This document shows, piece by piece, positions 1 to 7,529 of a DNA stretch of 34,224 nt; the first letter of the stretch is position 1, and every line of letters begins with the position of its first letter. Made by a program: the position numbers and the translations under genes. This DNA is from W11650 sp963545585. GTDB taxonomy: Bacteria; Bacillota; Clostridia; Lachnospirales; Vallitaleaceae. The stretch covers positions 1 through 34,224 of the forward strand of contig CAUUKX010000009.1 in assembly GCA_963545585.1 (NCBI GenBank), in the 5' to 3' direction. Below the pieces are notes generated by a model. The model did no database searches. It was not told the origin of the DNA and was given only the letters and a program-made list of their open reading frames with translations.

Positions 1-262
1 CTAATGCAGCCCTTACACTTCCGGCGACCGAGCAATCTTGCTCAAATTCTTCCAAGTGATACAACCGCCAAGCAAACTTTCAACTCGGTCCCGGCGACCA
101 AACAGTCTGCTCCGAGAGGCAGCGAATACAAAGTATTCGCGTTCGACAACAACGCCAACTTTCTAATGCAGCCCTTACACTTCCGGCGACCGAGCAATCT
201 TGCTCAAATTCTTCCAACTGATACAGCCCCCAAGCAAACTTTCAACTCGGTCCCGGCGACTA
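1..262. repeat. Two copies of a ~100-bp direct repeat, 162-bp period
   Basis: A block of about 100 bp at 1-100 recurs at 163-262 with only a few substitutions (for example near 56 versus 218 and 64 versus 226). Each copy contains a small perfect hairpin GAGCAA-tc-TTGCTC (30-43 and 192-205). The segment between the copies holds another hairpin, GCGAATAC-aaa-GTATTCGC (122-140). An open frame runs through both copies, but its peptide is simply the repeat read twice, has no recognisable domain and no ribosome binding site, so I treat the region as non-coding. The array may continue to the left of the window. Confidence 0.85.
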
Positions 263-685
263 AACCACTGCGCACCGCCGATTTCCATGATATGGCCATC
301 TTTAAGCAGGGCATTGCCTTGTAGCTGAACATTTTAACACCGTTTTGTTCAGGAAATTGCACACCTGCGGCAGAAGTTTTGACAATATTAAATGCCCGCC
401 GGGCAAAAGCACGGAACATTTTGAGTCAGACGAACTGCACGCTGCATAAAAATGCACAAAGCTTCAACAGGACAGACTGCATACCTGCTGGAAGTCCACC
501 ATGCTTCAGCAGGGCATTGCCCGTCAAGAAAAAATATGTAGTTTTTAGACTATGCCCGGAAATGGGGCTTGGAAAAAAATTATAGACTGGCTGCAAACGG
601 AAAATATGAAATGCCCCTTCAACTTCAAATGGGGTTATTCTGCGAGTTATTAACTCAAAGAACTGCTCTGACCGATACTCGTTAT
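263..685. other. Gene-free stretch with degenerate repeat fragments
   Basis: No open frame here has a convincing start or family resemblance. A short phrase around GCAGGGCATTGCC occurs twice (about 304-317 and 507-520), suggesting old duplicated or decayed sequence. A perfect 13-bp palindrome GAGTTAtTAACTC lies near 650-662, just past the 3' end of the rseC-like gene. No T-tract terminator was found. The segment could be the decayed remains of a gene or of mobile DNA. Confidence 0.4.
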
Positions 686-1120
686 TTACCTGTCAATCAT
701 TGCCGGGTCAACGATCCGCACGGCTTTGGGAATGTATTTTTCCCGACGAAAATATTTCTCCCGGCTCTTGATAGCCAGAAAGCTCAGCGCTGTCAGGCCG
801 AAACCCAACGCAATCGCTACCAACTCCTTCTGCGCTGGAAAAAGTGCTTCTCCCAAAAAACTGCCTCCAATAATACCTAACAGCAGAAAAATCAGCGGTA
901 TACCATATAAAATACTGACTGCCGACAAAAAACTGTCGCCATCCAGCCGAATCTCAACCATGTCGTTCTTTTGGGCGGCACAAAGATTCAGAGCCTGAAG
1001 CTTTAAGGTTTGGCTTTCAGCGCCCATGCTACAGGCATGACAGGAGCCGCAGGCAGCGTTCCTGACCATGCGCAGGATAACTTGATCGTCTTTTACTTCT
1101 ATTACTTGTCCTACTTCCAT
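686..1120 (-). CDS. SoxR-reducing system protein RseC family
   Basis: A 144-residue membrane protein of the RseC/SoxR-reducing-system family. In other bacteria RseC homologues act with the Rnf/Rsx electron-transfer complex at the cytoplasmic membrane; the partner here is not in the window. The N-terminal half is soluble and carries a cysteine cluster CGSCHACS near residues 24-31, typical of the family. It is followed by two hydrophobic helices (roughly residues 84-104 and 109-129) and a basic C-terminus (KSREKYFRREK). I prefer the ATG at 1120 to one 15 bases upstream because an AGAGGG ribosome binding site lies about 8 bases before it. The gene follows tcdA on the same strand, separated by a repeat element. 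Confidence 0.8.
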   Translation of the reverse strand: MEVGQVIEVKDDQVILRMVRNAACGSCHACSMGAESQTLKLQALNLCAAQKNDMVEIRLDGDSFLSAVSILYGIPLIFLLLGIIGGSFLGEALFPAQKELVAIALGFGLTALSFLAIKSREKYFRREKYIPKAVRIVDPAMIDR

Positions 1121-1149
1121 TGGATTCCCTCTCATCTTTAACTCAATAT

Positions 1150-1356
1150 GTCAAAAGTTACCATTCAGACAAGTTCTCCGGCCATAGCGGCACTATCGTC
1201 CGCTTGTTGCTTACAGTTCAGACAAACACTCGTAATTCGCTTGCAGCGAATCACGAGTGTTTGCGTTCCGCAAATAGATAATAATACTTACTATGCCCTT
1301 GGAGAGCAAGCTCTCCGGCCATAGTAAGTATTATTATCTGCTTGTCTGAACTGTTA
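1150..1356. repeat. Compound hairpin-rich repeat element (family A) between rseC-like gene and tcdA
   Basis: This gap contains the phrase TTCAGACAAG three times (near 1166, 1218 and, inverted, 1340-1350) and two strong inverted repeats. The first pairs AAACACTCGT with ACGAGTGTTT (1224-1262). The second pairs AGATAATAATACTTACTATG (1276-1295) with its complement at 1320-1339 and has an inner GGAGAGC/GCTCTCC stem. Its ends (TTACAGTTCAGACAA and TTGTCTGAACTGTTAG) match the ends of elements at 7694, 16263 and 20013. The right end overlaps the last codons of tcdA. It could act as a transcription terminator or processing site, but no T-run follows either hairpin. Confidence 0.75.
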
Positions 1357-2020
1357 GCAAATCTCGAATTACTTCGCCGGCCAGATAAAAACCGGCTACC
1401 GGGGGTACAAAGCTGATTGATGCCGGTGTTTTTTGTTTTAGCACCGGTTCTGCTGTTGAAAACACGGTTTTCACGTCTGTAATCCCCCGGGCTTTTAATT
1501 CCCGGCGCATCACTTTAGCCAGCGGACAGACTGTCGTCTGCGTAATATCGGCGATTTGAAATCTGGTATTATCCAGTTGATTCCCAGTTCCTAAGCAAAC
1601 AATAATCCGAATATTCTTATCTTTGGCGTCTGCAATCAGCTGCAATTTGGCCGTAACATTATCCATCGCATCCACCACATAATCGCAGCCGCTGATATCA
1701 ATTTGCCCCGTACTTAAATAAAATTCCTGCTTAACATCAATCTGCAAATTCGGGTTAATATCCAGACAACGCTGCCCCGCCACTTCCACCTTTGGTTTCC
1801 CGACCGTTGAATGCAGTGCATAAAGCTGCCGGTTCAGATTCGTTTCCTCAATGACATCCTTATCGACCAGCAAAAGGCTGCCGATTCCGGCTCTAACTAA
1901 AGCTTCCGCTACAAACGAACCAACCCCGCCCAAGCCAAAAACTGCTACTTTCTTTTGGCGCAGCGTCTGCATTCCTGTTTCGCCAATCAGCGCCGCCGTC
2001 CGGTCAAATTGTGAGGTCAT
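1334..2020 (-). CDS. tcdA: tRNA threonylcarbamoyladenosine dehydratase (TcdA/CsdL, ThiF superfamily)
   Basis: A 228-residue E1-like enzyme of the ThiF/MoeB fold. TcdA cyclises the t6A37 modification of ANN-decoding tRNAs to ct6A using ATP. The N-terminal nucleotide-binding glycine motif GLGGVGS is at residues 30-36, followed by the acidic switch LLLVDKD and the NLNRQ motif that marks the superfamily; VVDAMDN follows near 115-121. The protein is a little shorter than E. coli TcdA (about 268). Its last codons and stop (LLTVQTSR) lie inside a dispersed repeat element, so the original C-terminus has probably been replaced. A purine-rich AAGGAAAAAAGG lies upstream of the start. The first ~25 codons are duplicated upstream of fsa (3045-3172). 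Confidence 0.88.
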   Translation of the reverse strand: MTSQFDRTAALIGETGMQTLRQKKVAVFGLGGVGSFVAEALVRAGIGSLLLVDKDVIEETNLNRQLYALHSTVGKPKVEVAGQRCLDINPNLQIDVKQEFYLSTGQIDISGCDYVVDAMDNVTAKLQLIADAKDKNIRIIVCLGTGNQLDNTRFQIADITQTTVCPLAKVMRRELKARGITDVKTVFSTAEPVLKQKTPASISFVPPVAGFYLAGEVIRDLLTVQTSR

Positions 2021-2062
2021 CTGCCTTTTTTCCTTTCTGCCTAAGATTTTTCTGTTATTTTC

Positions 2063-2341
2063 TTATACTAAATCCTCCGGTGCAATTGCAATAGACGGAT
2101 AATGATTTAATTTGGTTAAATCCATATCCAGCGGCACACTGTAAACCATATAATAATTCTGCGGATTTTCTTGGGTTAATTCCGCCAGCTTTTTTTCAGC
2201 CGCTGCTCTGTCCTGCGTGGCATAAACCACTGAAACCACACCGATATTTTTATCCGCTTCTTTCTCCACCCCGCCGCACAGGATTAGCTTTAATTTGGCT
2301 TCTCCGTTTAAACCTTGCTGAACATAGGTTTCATAATCCAT
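2063..2341 (-). CDS. Small unknown protein downstream of fsa
   Basis: A 92-residue soluble protein that I do not recognise. It starts MDYETYVQQGLNG, has a hydrophobic strand KLILCGGVEKEADKN, a second strand NIGVVSVVYAT, then a charged helix and NYYMVYSVPLDMDLTKLNHYP, which reads like a compact alpha/beta fold. There is no signal peptide or membrane segment. A clear GGAGG ribosome binding site precedes the ATG, and the gap to the upstream fsa gene is only 21 bp, so the two are almost certainly co-transcribed behind the glycyl radical enzyme. tcdA begins 42 bp further on. Its function is unknown; operon membership suggests a role near the sugar pathway. Confidence 0.7.
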   Translation of the reverse strand: MDYETYVQQGLNGEAKLKLILCGGVEKEADKNIGVVSVVYATQDRAAAEKKLAELTQENPQNYYMVYSVPLDMDLTKLNHYPSIAIAPEDLV

Positions 2342-2362
2342 ATCATCCTCCGCTGTAAAGTC

Positions 2363-3040
2363 TTATAGATCAGTAATAGATGCCACACCCTGCACACTTT
2401 CCCAATCCGCCTGAAAATCCGCCACTGCTTTTTCTACCGCCGCCATAGTAAAACAAGTATGCAGCATTGCCGGCTGAACCGTTGCCGCCTGTGCTCCGGC
2501 TAAAAACGCCTGATTAACCTGAGCGATATTTTTAAAACTTGCCGCTAAAATCTTGCAGGTGGAATGATTTTCATCAATCATCTGCCGAAAAGCCGAAATG
2601 CAGTCTGAAAAATCAACATCCAGATTAGCCATTCGATTGCAGTAAGGAGCAATAAAATCCGCCCCTGCCATAATGGCAGCAAACCCTTGAATTTTGGTGT
2701 AAATGGCCGTTGCCGTTATGCCGACTCCCTTTCCTTTGAGCAGCATCATCGCTTTTAAACCTTCTTCTGTAACCGGAATTTTGATATAAACCTGCCTGTC
2801 CACATTGCTTAAAATGGCTTCCGCCTCTGCTGCCATTTTTTCGGCTTCGGTTGCCAAAACCTGAACATGAAGCGTTTTTTCTATGCCAATCAATTTCCGA
2901 ATCTCCCTTAATCGTTCAAAAAAAGGGATTTTTCCTTCTGCCTTTAAAATGCTCGGATTGCTGGTAACGCCGGTAATCGGATAATACTGGCTGAATTTTT
3001 TTATTTCTTCCAAATTCGCCGTATCAAATAATAACTCCAT
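2363..3040 (-). CDS. fsa: Fructose-6-phosphate aldolase-type transaldolase family enzyme
   Basis: A 225-residue class I aldolase of the small transaldolase (FSA/TalC) group, which cleaves fructose 6-phosphate or 1-deoxyfructose 6-phosphate through a lysine Schiff base. Visible motifs are FDTAN near the N-terminus, GVTSNPS (24-30), the Schiff-base lysine in YIKIPVT (about K87), TATAIYT and APYCNRM. Length and motifs match E. coli FsaA/FsaB. The ATG at 3040 has a good AGAGGAAA ribosome binding site. A longer frame reaching 3172 exists, but its first 44 codons are a degraded copy of the tcdA 5' end, not part of the aldolase. The gene follows the glycyl radical enzyme, as fsaA and fsaB lie near ybiW and pflD in E. 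coli, suggesting it cleaves that enzyme's product. Confidence 0.9.
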   Translation of the reverse strand: MELLFDTANLEEIKKFSQYYPITGVTSNPSILKAEGKIPFFERLREIRKLIGIEKTLHVQVLATEAEKMAAEAEAILSNVDRQVYIKIPVTEEGLKAMMLLKGKGVGITATAIYTKIQGFAAIMAGADFIAPYCNRMANLDVDFSDCISAFRQMIDENHSTCKILAASFKNIAQVNQAFLAGAQAATVQPAMLHTCFTMAAVEKAVADFQADWESVQGVASITDL

Positions 3041-3044
3041 CTTA

Positions 3045-3205
3045 TTTCCTCTTTTCTCTGCTGTTTCTGCCGCAGCCACGATATTTTGCTCGGAAAGCCC
3101 CGCCTTCTTTTGGCACAGCATCTGCACCACCATTTCGCCAATCAGTGCCGTCCGATCAAATTGTGAGGTCATCTGCCGTTCTTCCTTCTTGTATCAGACG
3201 TCTGT
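3045..3205 (-). pseudogene. Truncated duplicate of the tcdA 5' end and leader
   Basis: The segment just upstream of fsa encodes MTSQFDRTALIGEM...QKKAGLSE, a clear but diverged copy of the tcdA start (MTSQFDRTAALIGETG...QKKVAVFG). DNA similarity covers about 3105-3205 against 1950-2055, including the stretch before the ATG. One codon is deleted relative to tcdA and the glycine-rich nucleotide-binding loop is lost, so it cannot make an active enzyme. It runs in frame into fsa with no stop, so an N-terminally extended aldolase could in principle be made from its ATG at 3172. Confidence 0.75.
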
Positions 3206-3209
3206 TTTG

Positions 3210-5618
3210 TTATATTGCCTGCTCGGTTCGATCAATGATATCGTCCTGTGTCTGCCGAGAAAGCACATTGAAAAAAGCACTGTAACCAGCCACCCGAACA
3301 ATCAAATCCCGATGTTTTTCCGGACAAGCCTGCGCATCCAATAAGGTTTGCCTAGATACGACATTATATTGCACATGATAGCCATGCAGGCGGTTAAAAA
3401 AGGTACGCAGCATCAAAATCAACTTTTGCTTGTCTTCTTCCTTTTCCAATACCTGGGGCGTAACTTTTTGATTAAGCAATACACCGCCGGTGATTTTATC
3501 GGTCGGCAATTTGGAAATGCTTTTAAATACTGCCGTTGGTCCATTTTTATCCATCATATGAGCCGGCGAACATCCCTCCGCCAGCGGCGTTTTGGCATTT
3601 CGCCCGTCCGGCGTAGCCATCGTGCCTTGCCCCTGTCCTACATTGGCTGAAATACTGGATGTTCCGGCATAACGAATCCCGCCGATCGGCCCGCGCTGCC
3701 ATCGGGTATTGGGATATTTTTTAATTTCATCAATATATTGATTATATGCGTCAACAACCAATTGGTCAACATAATCTTCATCATTCCCATACTTGGGTGC
3801 TTCGTTAATCAGCATCCGCTGAATTTCTTTTCCGCGGTCGCTTTGAAAATCTTCTGTCAGCGCATCCCAGAGTTCAGCAGTCGTTATTTTCTTTTCTTCA
3901 AAAACCAGCTTTTTAATGGCTGCCAAAGAATCCGCCATATTGGCGATACCCACCTGAAGCCCGGAAATAAAATCATATTCCGCTCCGCCTGCTTTTAATG
4001 TTTTACCGCGGCCAATGCAGTCGCTTACCAGCGCAGAACAAAGAATATCCGGCACTTCCCTTTCCAAAGCCATATCAATTGTATTTTCCACAATAACGCT
4101 CATTCTGGTCAGTTCCCGAATCGTTTTATCCCATGCTTGCTCGAGTTCGGCATACGACTTCATATCTTTAAAATGTCCGCATCCTTTGGTAAAGCGTTTG
4201 CCGGACGTTACATCCACTCCATCATTCATCGTAGCCAGCAAAATTCGAGGGAAATTCAAATAACTCATACCGGTACAGCGATAGCCCCACTTACCCGGCA
4301 CAGCCGTTTCCACGCAGCCAATCGCGCTGTAATCATAAGCATCTTCTTCTTTTACACCCCACTGAATAAACGAGGGGATAATGATTTCGTCATTGTTAAG
4401 CGCCGGCATTCCAAAGCCCAGCTTCATAACTTCAACACATTCGCTCATAAACCGATTGTCCAAACCGGCATGATAGCGCACTGTCAGGTTGGGCTGCGGA
4501 AGCCTTGTCTGGGCAACGCTGCGCAGCACTAAGTATGACAGCTCGTTAACCGCATCTTTTTTATCCCTTGTCTGACCGCCAATCGTAACATTTTGGTACA
4601 TCGGACTGCCGGCACTGCTGGCGGTATGTGCCTGACTTCGCACCTTGTTAATCGTCAGCGTTTTTATCCATAAATTCGTCAGCAGTTCGACTGCTTTTGC
4701 CTCGGTAATCCGCCCAGCCTCCAAATCAGCTTTTAAATAAGGATACATATATTGATCAAAACGACCGTAGGACAAAGAATGACCGTTCGACTCAATTTGC
4801 AGAATCAGCTGAATGAACCAAACCGACTGAACGGCTTCGGCAAAGCTTTCCGCCGGCTGGTAAGGCACTTTGGCACAAATCCGGCTGATTTCCAGAAGTT
4901 CCTCCCGGCGCCCCGGTTCGGCCAAAGCCGCTTTTTCTTTTGCCAGCGCAGAAAAGCGTTCAGCGTAAATCTTAACGGCCTCAATCACAATCAGCACTGC
5001 CTTATAAAACTGATATTTATCAATATTTTCCGGAACGGTCAAATCCAAAGCCGCTTTGGCCTGCCGCGTCCTTTGTTCATATCCCGCTAACCCATCGCTC
5101 AGCACTCGTTTATATTCAACCGCCAAATGCGCATCGCCTGCGTTCAGCTTGCCCTCCATGCCAAAAAATCCGGTTTCCATGAAAACTTCCGTTTCTTCCG
5201 GCAGCAAAGCCCCACCCTTAGCTCTTAAATTGTTGTTTTCCCAAAAACCGGCAATGGAGCGCAAATCTTCCTTGGTTTTCTCGGTGATATAAAAAACATC
5301 ACCATCCCGTTTTTCAAACAAATCCAGCTCTTTTAAAACAAACTCTAATGTATATTCCGGGAAAATCGGTGCAGCCATATTAGAAGATGCCTGATTTCCG
5401 ACAAGCATCGTTTCTTCTTCGATATAAATTGACATCTTTTCCAAAATATTTTTCAGCATCAGCGCCCGCTTCATAACACTCGGCTGATTTTTGTGTTTTT
5501 GACAACTCTCTGTCGCCAGCAAAGCCCGTTCGGCGCATATCATCGGTTTGGTATCTAAGACCTTTTCCCGAAAAGTTTTCATTCGTTCCGTTAATGTTCC
5601 AAAATAATCTGCTTTCAT
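3210..5618 (-). CDS. Glycyl radical enzyme, YbiW/PflD-like (candidate 1,5-anhydrohexitol-6-phosphate lyase)
   Basis: An 802-residue cytoplasmic glycyl radical enzyme of the pyruvate formate-lyase superfamily. The C-terminal radical loop is RVAGYSAFF, carrying the radical glycine about 25 residues from the end. The active-site thiyl cysteine is in GCVET (about C435) with the acid/base glutamate two residues on. NGHSLSYGRFDQY near 278-290 resembles the His-Ser region of glycerol and diol dehydratase types. This is not pyruvate formate-lyase, which has paired cysteines. Linkage to fsa, an activase and a PTS matches E. coli ybiW/pflD loci, whose enzymes have been reported to open 1,5-anhydroglucitol- or 1,5-anhydromannitol-6-phosphate to 1-deoxyfructose 6-phosphate. 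The exact substrate here is inference. A GGGAGA ribosome binding site supports the start. Confidence 0.9.
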   Translation of the reverse strand: MKADYFGTLTERMKTFREKVLDTKPMICAERALLATESCQKHKNQPSVMKRALMLKNILEKMSIYIEEETMLVGNQASSNMAAPIFPEYTLEFVLKELDLFEKRDGDVFYITEKTKEDLRSIAGFWENNNLRAKGGALLPEETEVFMETGFFGMEGKLNAGDAHLAVEYKRVLSDGLAGYEQRTRQAKAALDLTVPENIDKYQFYKAVLIVIEAVKIYAERFSALAKEKAALAEPGRREELLEISRICAKVPYQPAESFAEAVQSVWFIQLILQIESNGHSLSYGRFDQYMYPYLKADLEAGRITEAKAVELLTNLWIKTLTINKVRSQAHTASSAGSPMYQNVTIGGQTRDKKDAVNELSYLVLRSVAQTRLPQPNLTVRYHAGLDNRFMSECVEVMKLGFGMPALNNDEIIIPSFIQWGVKEEDAYDYSAIGCVETAVPGKWGYRCTGMSYLNFPRILLATMNDGVDVTSGKRFTKGCGHFKDMKSYAELEQAWDKTIRELTRMSVIVENTIDMALEREVPDILCSALVSDCIGRGKTLKAGGAEYDFISGLQVGIANMADSLAAIKKLVFEEKKITTAELWDALTEDFQSDRGKEIQRMLINEAPKYGNDEDYVDQLVVDAYNQYIDEIKKYPNTRWQRGPIGGIRYAGTSSISANVGQGQGTMATPDGRNAKTPLAEGCSPAHMMDKNGPTAVFKSISKLPTDKITGGVLLNQKVTPQVLEKEEDKQKLILMLRTFFNRLHGYHVQYNVVSRQTLLDAQACPEKHRDLIVRVAGYSAFFNVLSRQTQDDIIDRTEQAI

Positions 5619-5662
5619 ATTCTTTTCTCCCTTCGTAATTTTCCATCCAGATATCTGCTTAT

Positions 5663-5691
5663 ACTATATCATTTTGCTTTCGTAATGTCAA
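5663..5691 (-). promoter_or_regulatory. Sigma-A-type promoter of the glycyl radical enzyme operon
   Basis: On the minus strand, TTGACA (5686-5691) is followed after 17 bp by TATAGT (5663-5668). Transcription would begin about 35-40 bases before the start codon at 5618. The motif CTTTCGTAAT lies in the spacer, and a near copy (CTTCGTAATT, 5631-5640) lies between promoter and gene; both could be operator half-sites for the nearby DeoR regulator. Confidence 0.8.
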
Positions 5692-5736
5692 TATTTTTAT
5701 TTCTTATGAAGCTAAAATATTTTGTTTTGCAACCTA

Positions 5737-5765
5737 TTTACTTTCGATAAAGAATGTGTTATATT
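5737..5765 (+). promoter_or_regulatory. Probable promoter of the activase gene
   Basis: TTTACT (5737-5742), a 17-bp spacer and TATATT (5760-5765) form a plausible plus-strand promoter about 30 bases before the activase start. The spacer begins inside CTTT-cgat-AAAG (5741-5752), a small palindrome well placed to be an operator. The divergent promoter of the glycyl radical enzyme is about 50 bp away, so one regulator could control both. Confidence 0.6.
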
Positions 5766-5795
5766 GGAATTGGTTAAAAATAGGGAGGCATGATT

Positions 5796-6689
5796 ATGAA
5801 AGCAATGGTTTATAACATTCAAAAGTTTAGTATTCACGACGGACCGGGGATTCGGACAGTAGTTTTTTTTAAGGGCTGTCCTTTGCGCTGTCTTTGGTGT
5901 TCCAATCCGGAATCACAGACGGCACATCCGCAGCTTTTTTGGAATCAAGAAAAGTGCAGCCACTGCCGAAAATGTGAAACAAACTGCCCGGACGCAGGGA
6001 TTCGCTTTGTCGATGATCGGCTTCGTTTTCAGTATCAAAAAGGAATCGACTATCAAAAATGTGTTCAACAATGCCCCACCGGCGCGCTGGAATCCACCGG
6101 ACAACTGATGACGCTTTCTGAAATAATGGACGCAGTGAAAAAAGATATGGACTTTTATGAAGAATCCGGCGGCGGTGTTACCCTCTCCGGCGGCGAAGTT
6201 TTAGTCTGGAGCGAATTCGCCGGTAAGCTCCTGCAAAAACTGCACGCTGAGAAAATCCATTCTGCCATAGAAACTACCGGCTACGCCGCAGAGCCTGTTT
6301 TTCAAAGCATTGCCGCTAATGCCGATTTGCTGCTCTTTGACCTAAAACACCACAACAATGAAAAACACCGGATTTATACTGGCGTACCCAATACTCCAAT
6401 CCTGCAAAATATGAAATGGGCAATTAAACAAAACATTCCTCTGCTTGTCCGAATCCCGGTCATCCCAACCGTGAATGACCACCTGACCGATGCTGCGGCC
6501 TTTTGCACCCTGCTCAAAGAAATCGGAGCAAAACAAGTGGAACTGCTGCCTTTTCATCAATTTGGCCAAAAAAAATATGAACTGCTTCAATTAGAATACG
6601 CTATGAAAGACATCAAAACGCTGCACCCAGAAGATTTAACGGATTATAAGGAGGTCTTTGAGCAGTCCGGTTTTGAGGTAAAACTTTGA
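5796..6689 (+). CDS. Glycyl radical enzyme activating enzyme (radical SAM)
   Basis: A 297-residue radical SAM activase that uses S-adenosylmethionine and a [4Fe-4S] cluster to install the glycyl radical on its partner. The sequence begins NIQKFSIHDGPGIRT, the classic activase signature, followed by the radical SAM triad C28-x3-C32-x2-C35. A ferredoxin-like insert has one complete cluster motif (C54, C57, C60, C64) and a second site with only C89 and C93 visible. SGGEV follows at the SAM-binding strand. I chose the second ATG (5796) because GGGAGG lies 7 bases before it; the ATG at 5790 is only 1 base from that site. It is divergent from the glycyl radical enzyme and its last 46 bases overlap the convergent DeoR gene. 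Confidence 0.92.
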   Translation: MKAMVYNIQKFSIHDGPGIRTVVFFKGCPLRCLWCSNPESQTAHPQLFWNQEKCSHCRKCETNCPDAGIRFVDDRLRFQYQKGIDYQKCVQQCPTGALESTGQLMTLSEIMDAVKKDMDFYEESGGGVTLSGGEVLVWSEFAGKLLQKLHAEKIHSAIETTGYAAEPVFQSIAANADLLLFDLKHHNNEKHRIYTGVPNTPILQNMKWAIKQNIPLLVRIPVIPTVNDHLTDAAAFCTLLKEIGAKQVELLPFHQFGQKKYELLQLEYAMKDIKTLHPEDLTDYKEVFEQSGFEVKL

Positions 6690-7435
6690 TCCACCAGCGT
6701 AATCGCCACGTCGTGCTCTTTTAAAGCCGCCAGCGCCTCGGCCGGTATTCCGGTATCCGTTATCACGCCTGCTACTCGTTCAAAGCGAAGCTGCATCACC
6801 ACCCCGATTTGATAAAATTTACTGGAATCTGTTAATAAAATCACATTGCGAGCCGAGTCTGCCAATGCTTTCATCGCCTCTGTGCGCATCATATCACTCC
6901 CGGTAAACCCAAACTTAGAATCAAATCCGTCTGTACCAATAAACAGCTTATCGACATGAAACTCCCGTGCGCAGAGCCGAACCAAAGGACCAACCATAAC
7001 CTGCGATTCTTTCTGATATTCCCCGCCCAACAAAATCACGCGCGCTCCGCCATTCTCCCGAACGTACCCGGCAATAAATGCCGAATTGGTAATAATCGTA
7101 ATATCCTTGTCGCTTCGCGCCAGCTCTCCCGCTAACAGCGCACAGCTAGAACCCGACTCAATCATTATGGTTTCGCCGCTGCTGACCATAGCCGCCGCCG
7201 CCTTGGCAATTCGAACTTTTGTTTCATAACGAATCGCCAAACGATTATTGATATCATCTTCGTTCCGTCTGACTGCGTAGCCATGTTCTCGGCTGAGCAG
7301 CCCTTTCATTTCCAACTGATCCAGATCTTTGCGAATCGTAACCGATGATACCCCCAGCATATCTGCTAAGGAATTTACCTCTATTTTAACAGCTTTGTTT
7401 ACAATTTCAACAATTTTCGTATGCCGATCATTCAT
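6644..7435 (-). CDS. DeoR-family transcriptional regulator
   Basis: A 263-residue DeoR/GlpR-type repressor. These proteins bind DNA with an N-terminal winged helix and sense a phosphorylated sugar with a C-terminal ribose-5-phosphate-isomerase-like domain. The helix-turn-helix is LADMLGVSSVTIRKDLDQLE (residues 23-42), followed by GLLSREHGYA. The sensor domain shows TIMIESGSSCALLAGEL, TIITNS, LLGGEY and LFIGTDGFD, all typical. The gene lies between the activase and the PTS gene and is a good candidate to control both, probably responding to the incoming sugar phosphate. Its 3' end overlaps the convergent activase gene by 46 bases, so the two transcripts are antisense at their ends. Confidence 0.9.
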   Translation of the reverse strand: MNDRHTKIVEIVNKAVKIEVNSLADMLGVSSVTIRKDLDQLEMKGLLSREHGYAVRRNEDDINNRLAIRYETKVRIAKAAAAMVSSGETIMIESGSSCALLAGELARSDKDITIITNSAFIAGYVRENGGARVILLGGEYQKESQVMVGPLVRLCAREFHVDKLFIGTDGFDSKFGFTGSDMMRTEAMKALADSARNVILLTDSSKFYQIGVVMQLRFERVAGVITDTGIPAEALAALKEHDVAITLVDQSFTSKPDCSKTSL

Positions 7436-7529
7436 CCCGTTTTCCCCCTGCTTTTTCGCTTTCCCTTACCAAAATTCCGCTTTCTGCAATTTACCTAACG
7501 TTCCCGCTTATCGCCAAAAGACGCAGCCT

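Noticed and set aside
4..324. Open frame of 106 codons across the first repeats
   Set aside because: The peptide is the DNA repeat translated twice, with no ribosome binding site and no family resemblance.
3041..3172. N-terminal extension of the aldolase as the real start
   Set aside because: The extension is a decayed copy of tcdA; the internal ATG at 3040 has a good ribosome binding site and matches the family N-terminus.
3210..5618. Pyruvate formate-lyase proper
   Set aside because: The active site has a single cysteine in a GCVE context rather than the adjacent cysteine pair of pyruvate formate-lyase, and linkage to fsa points to the YbiW/PflD group.
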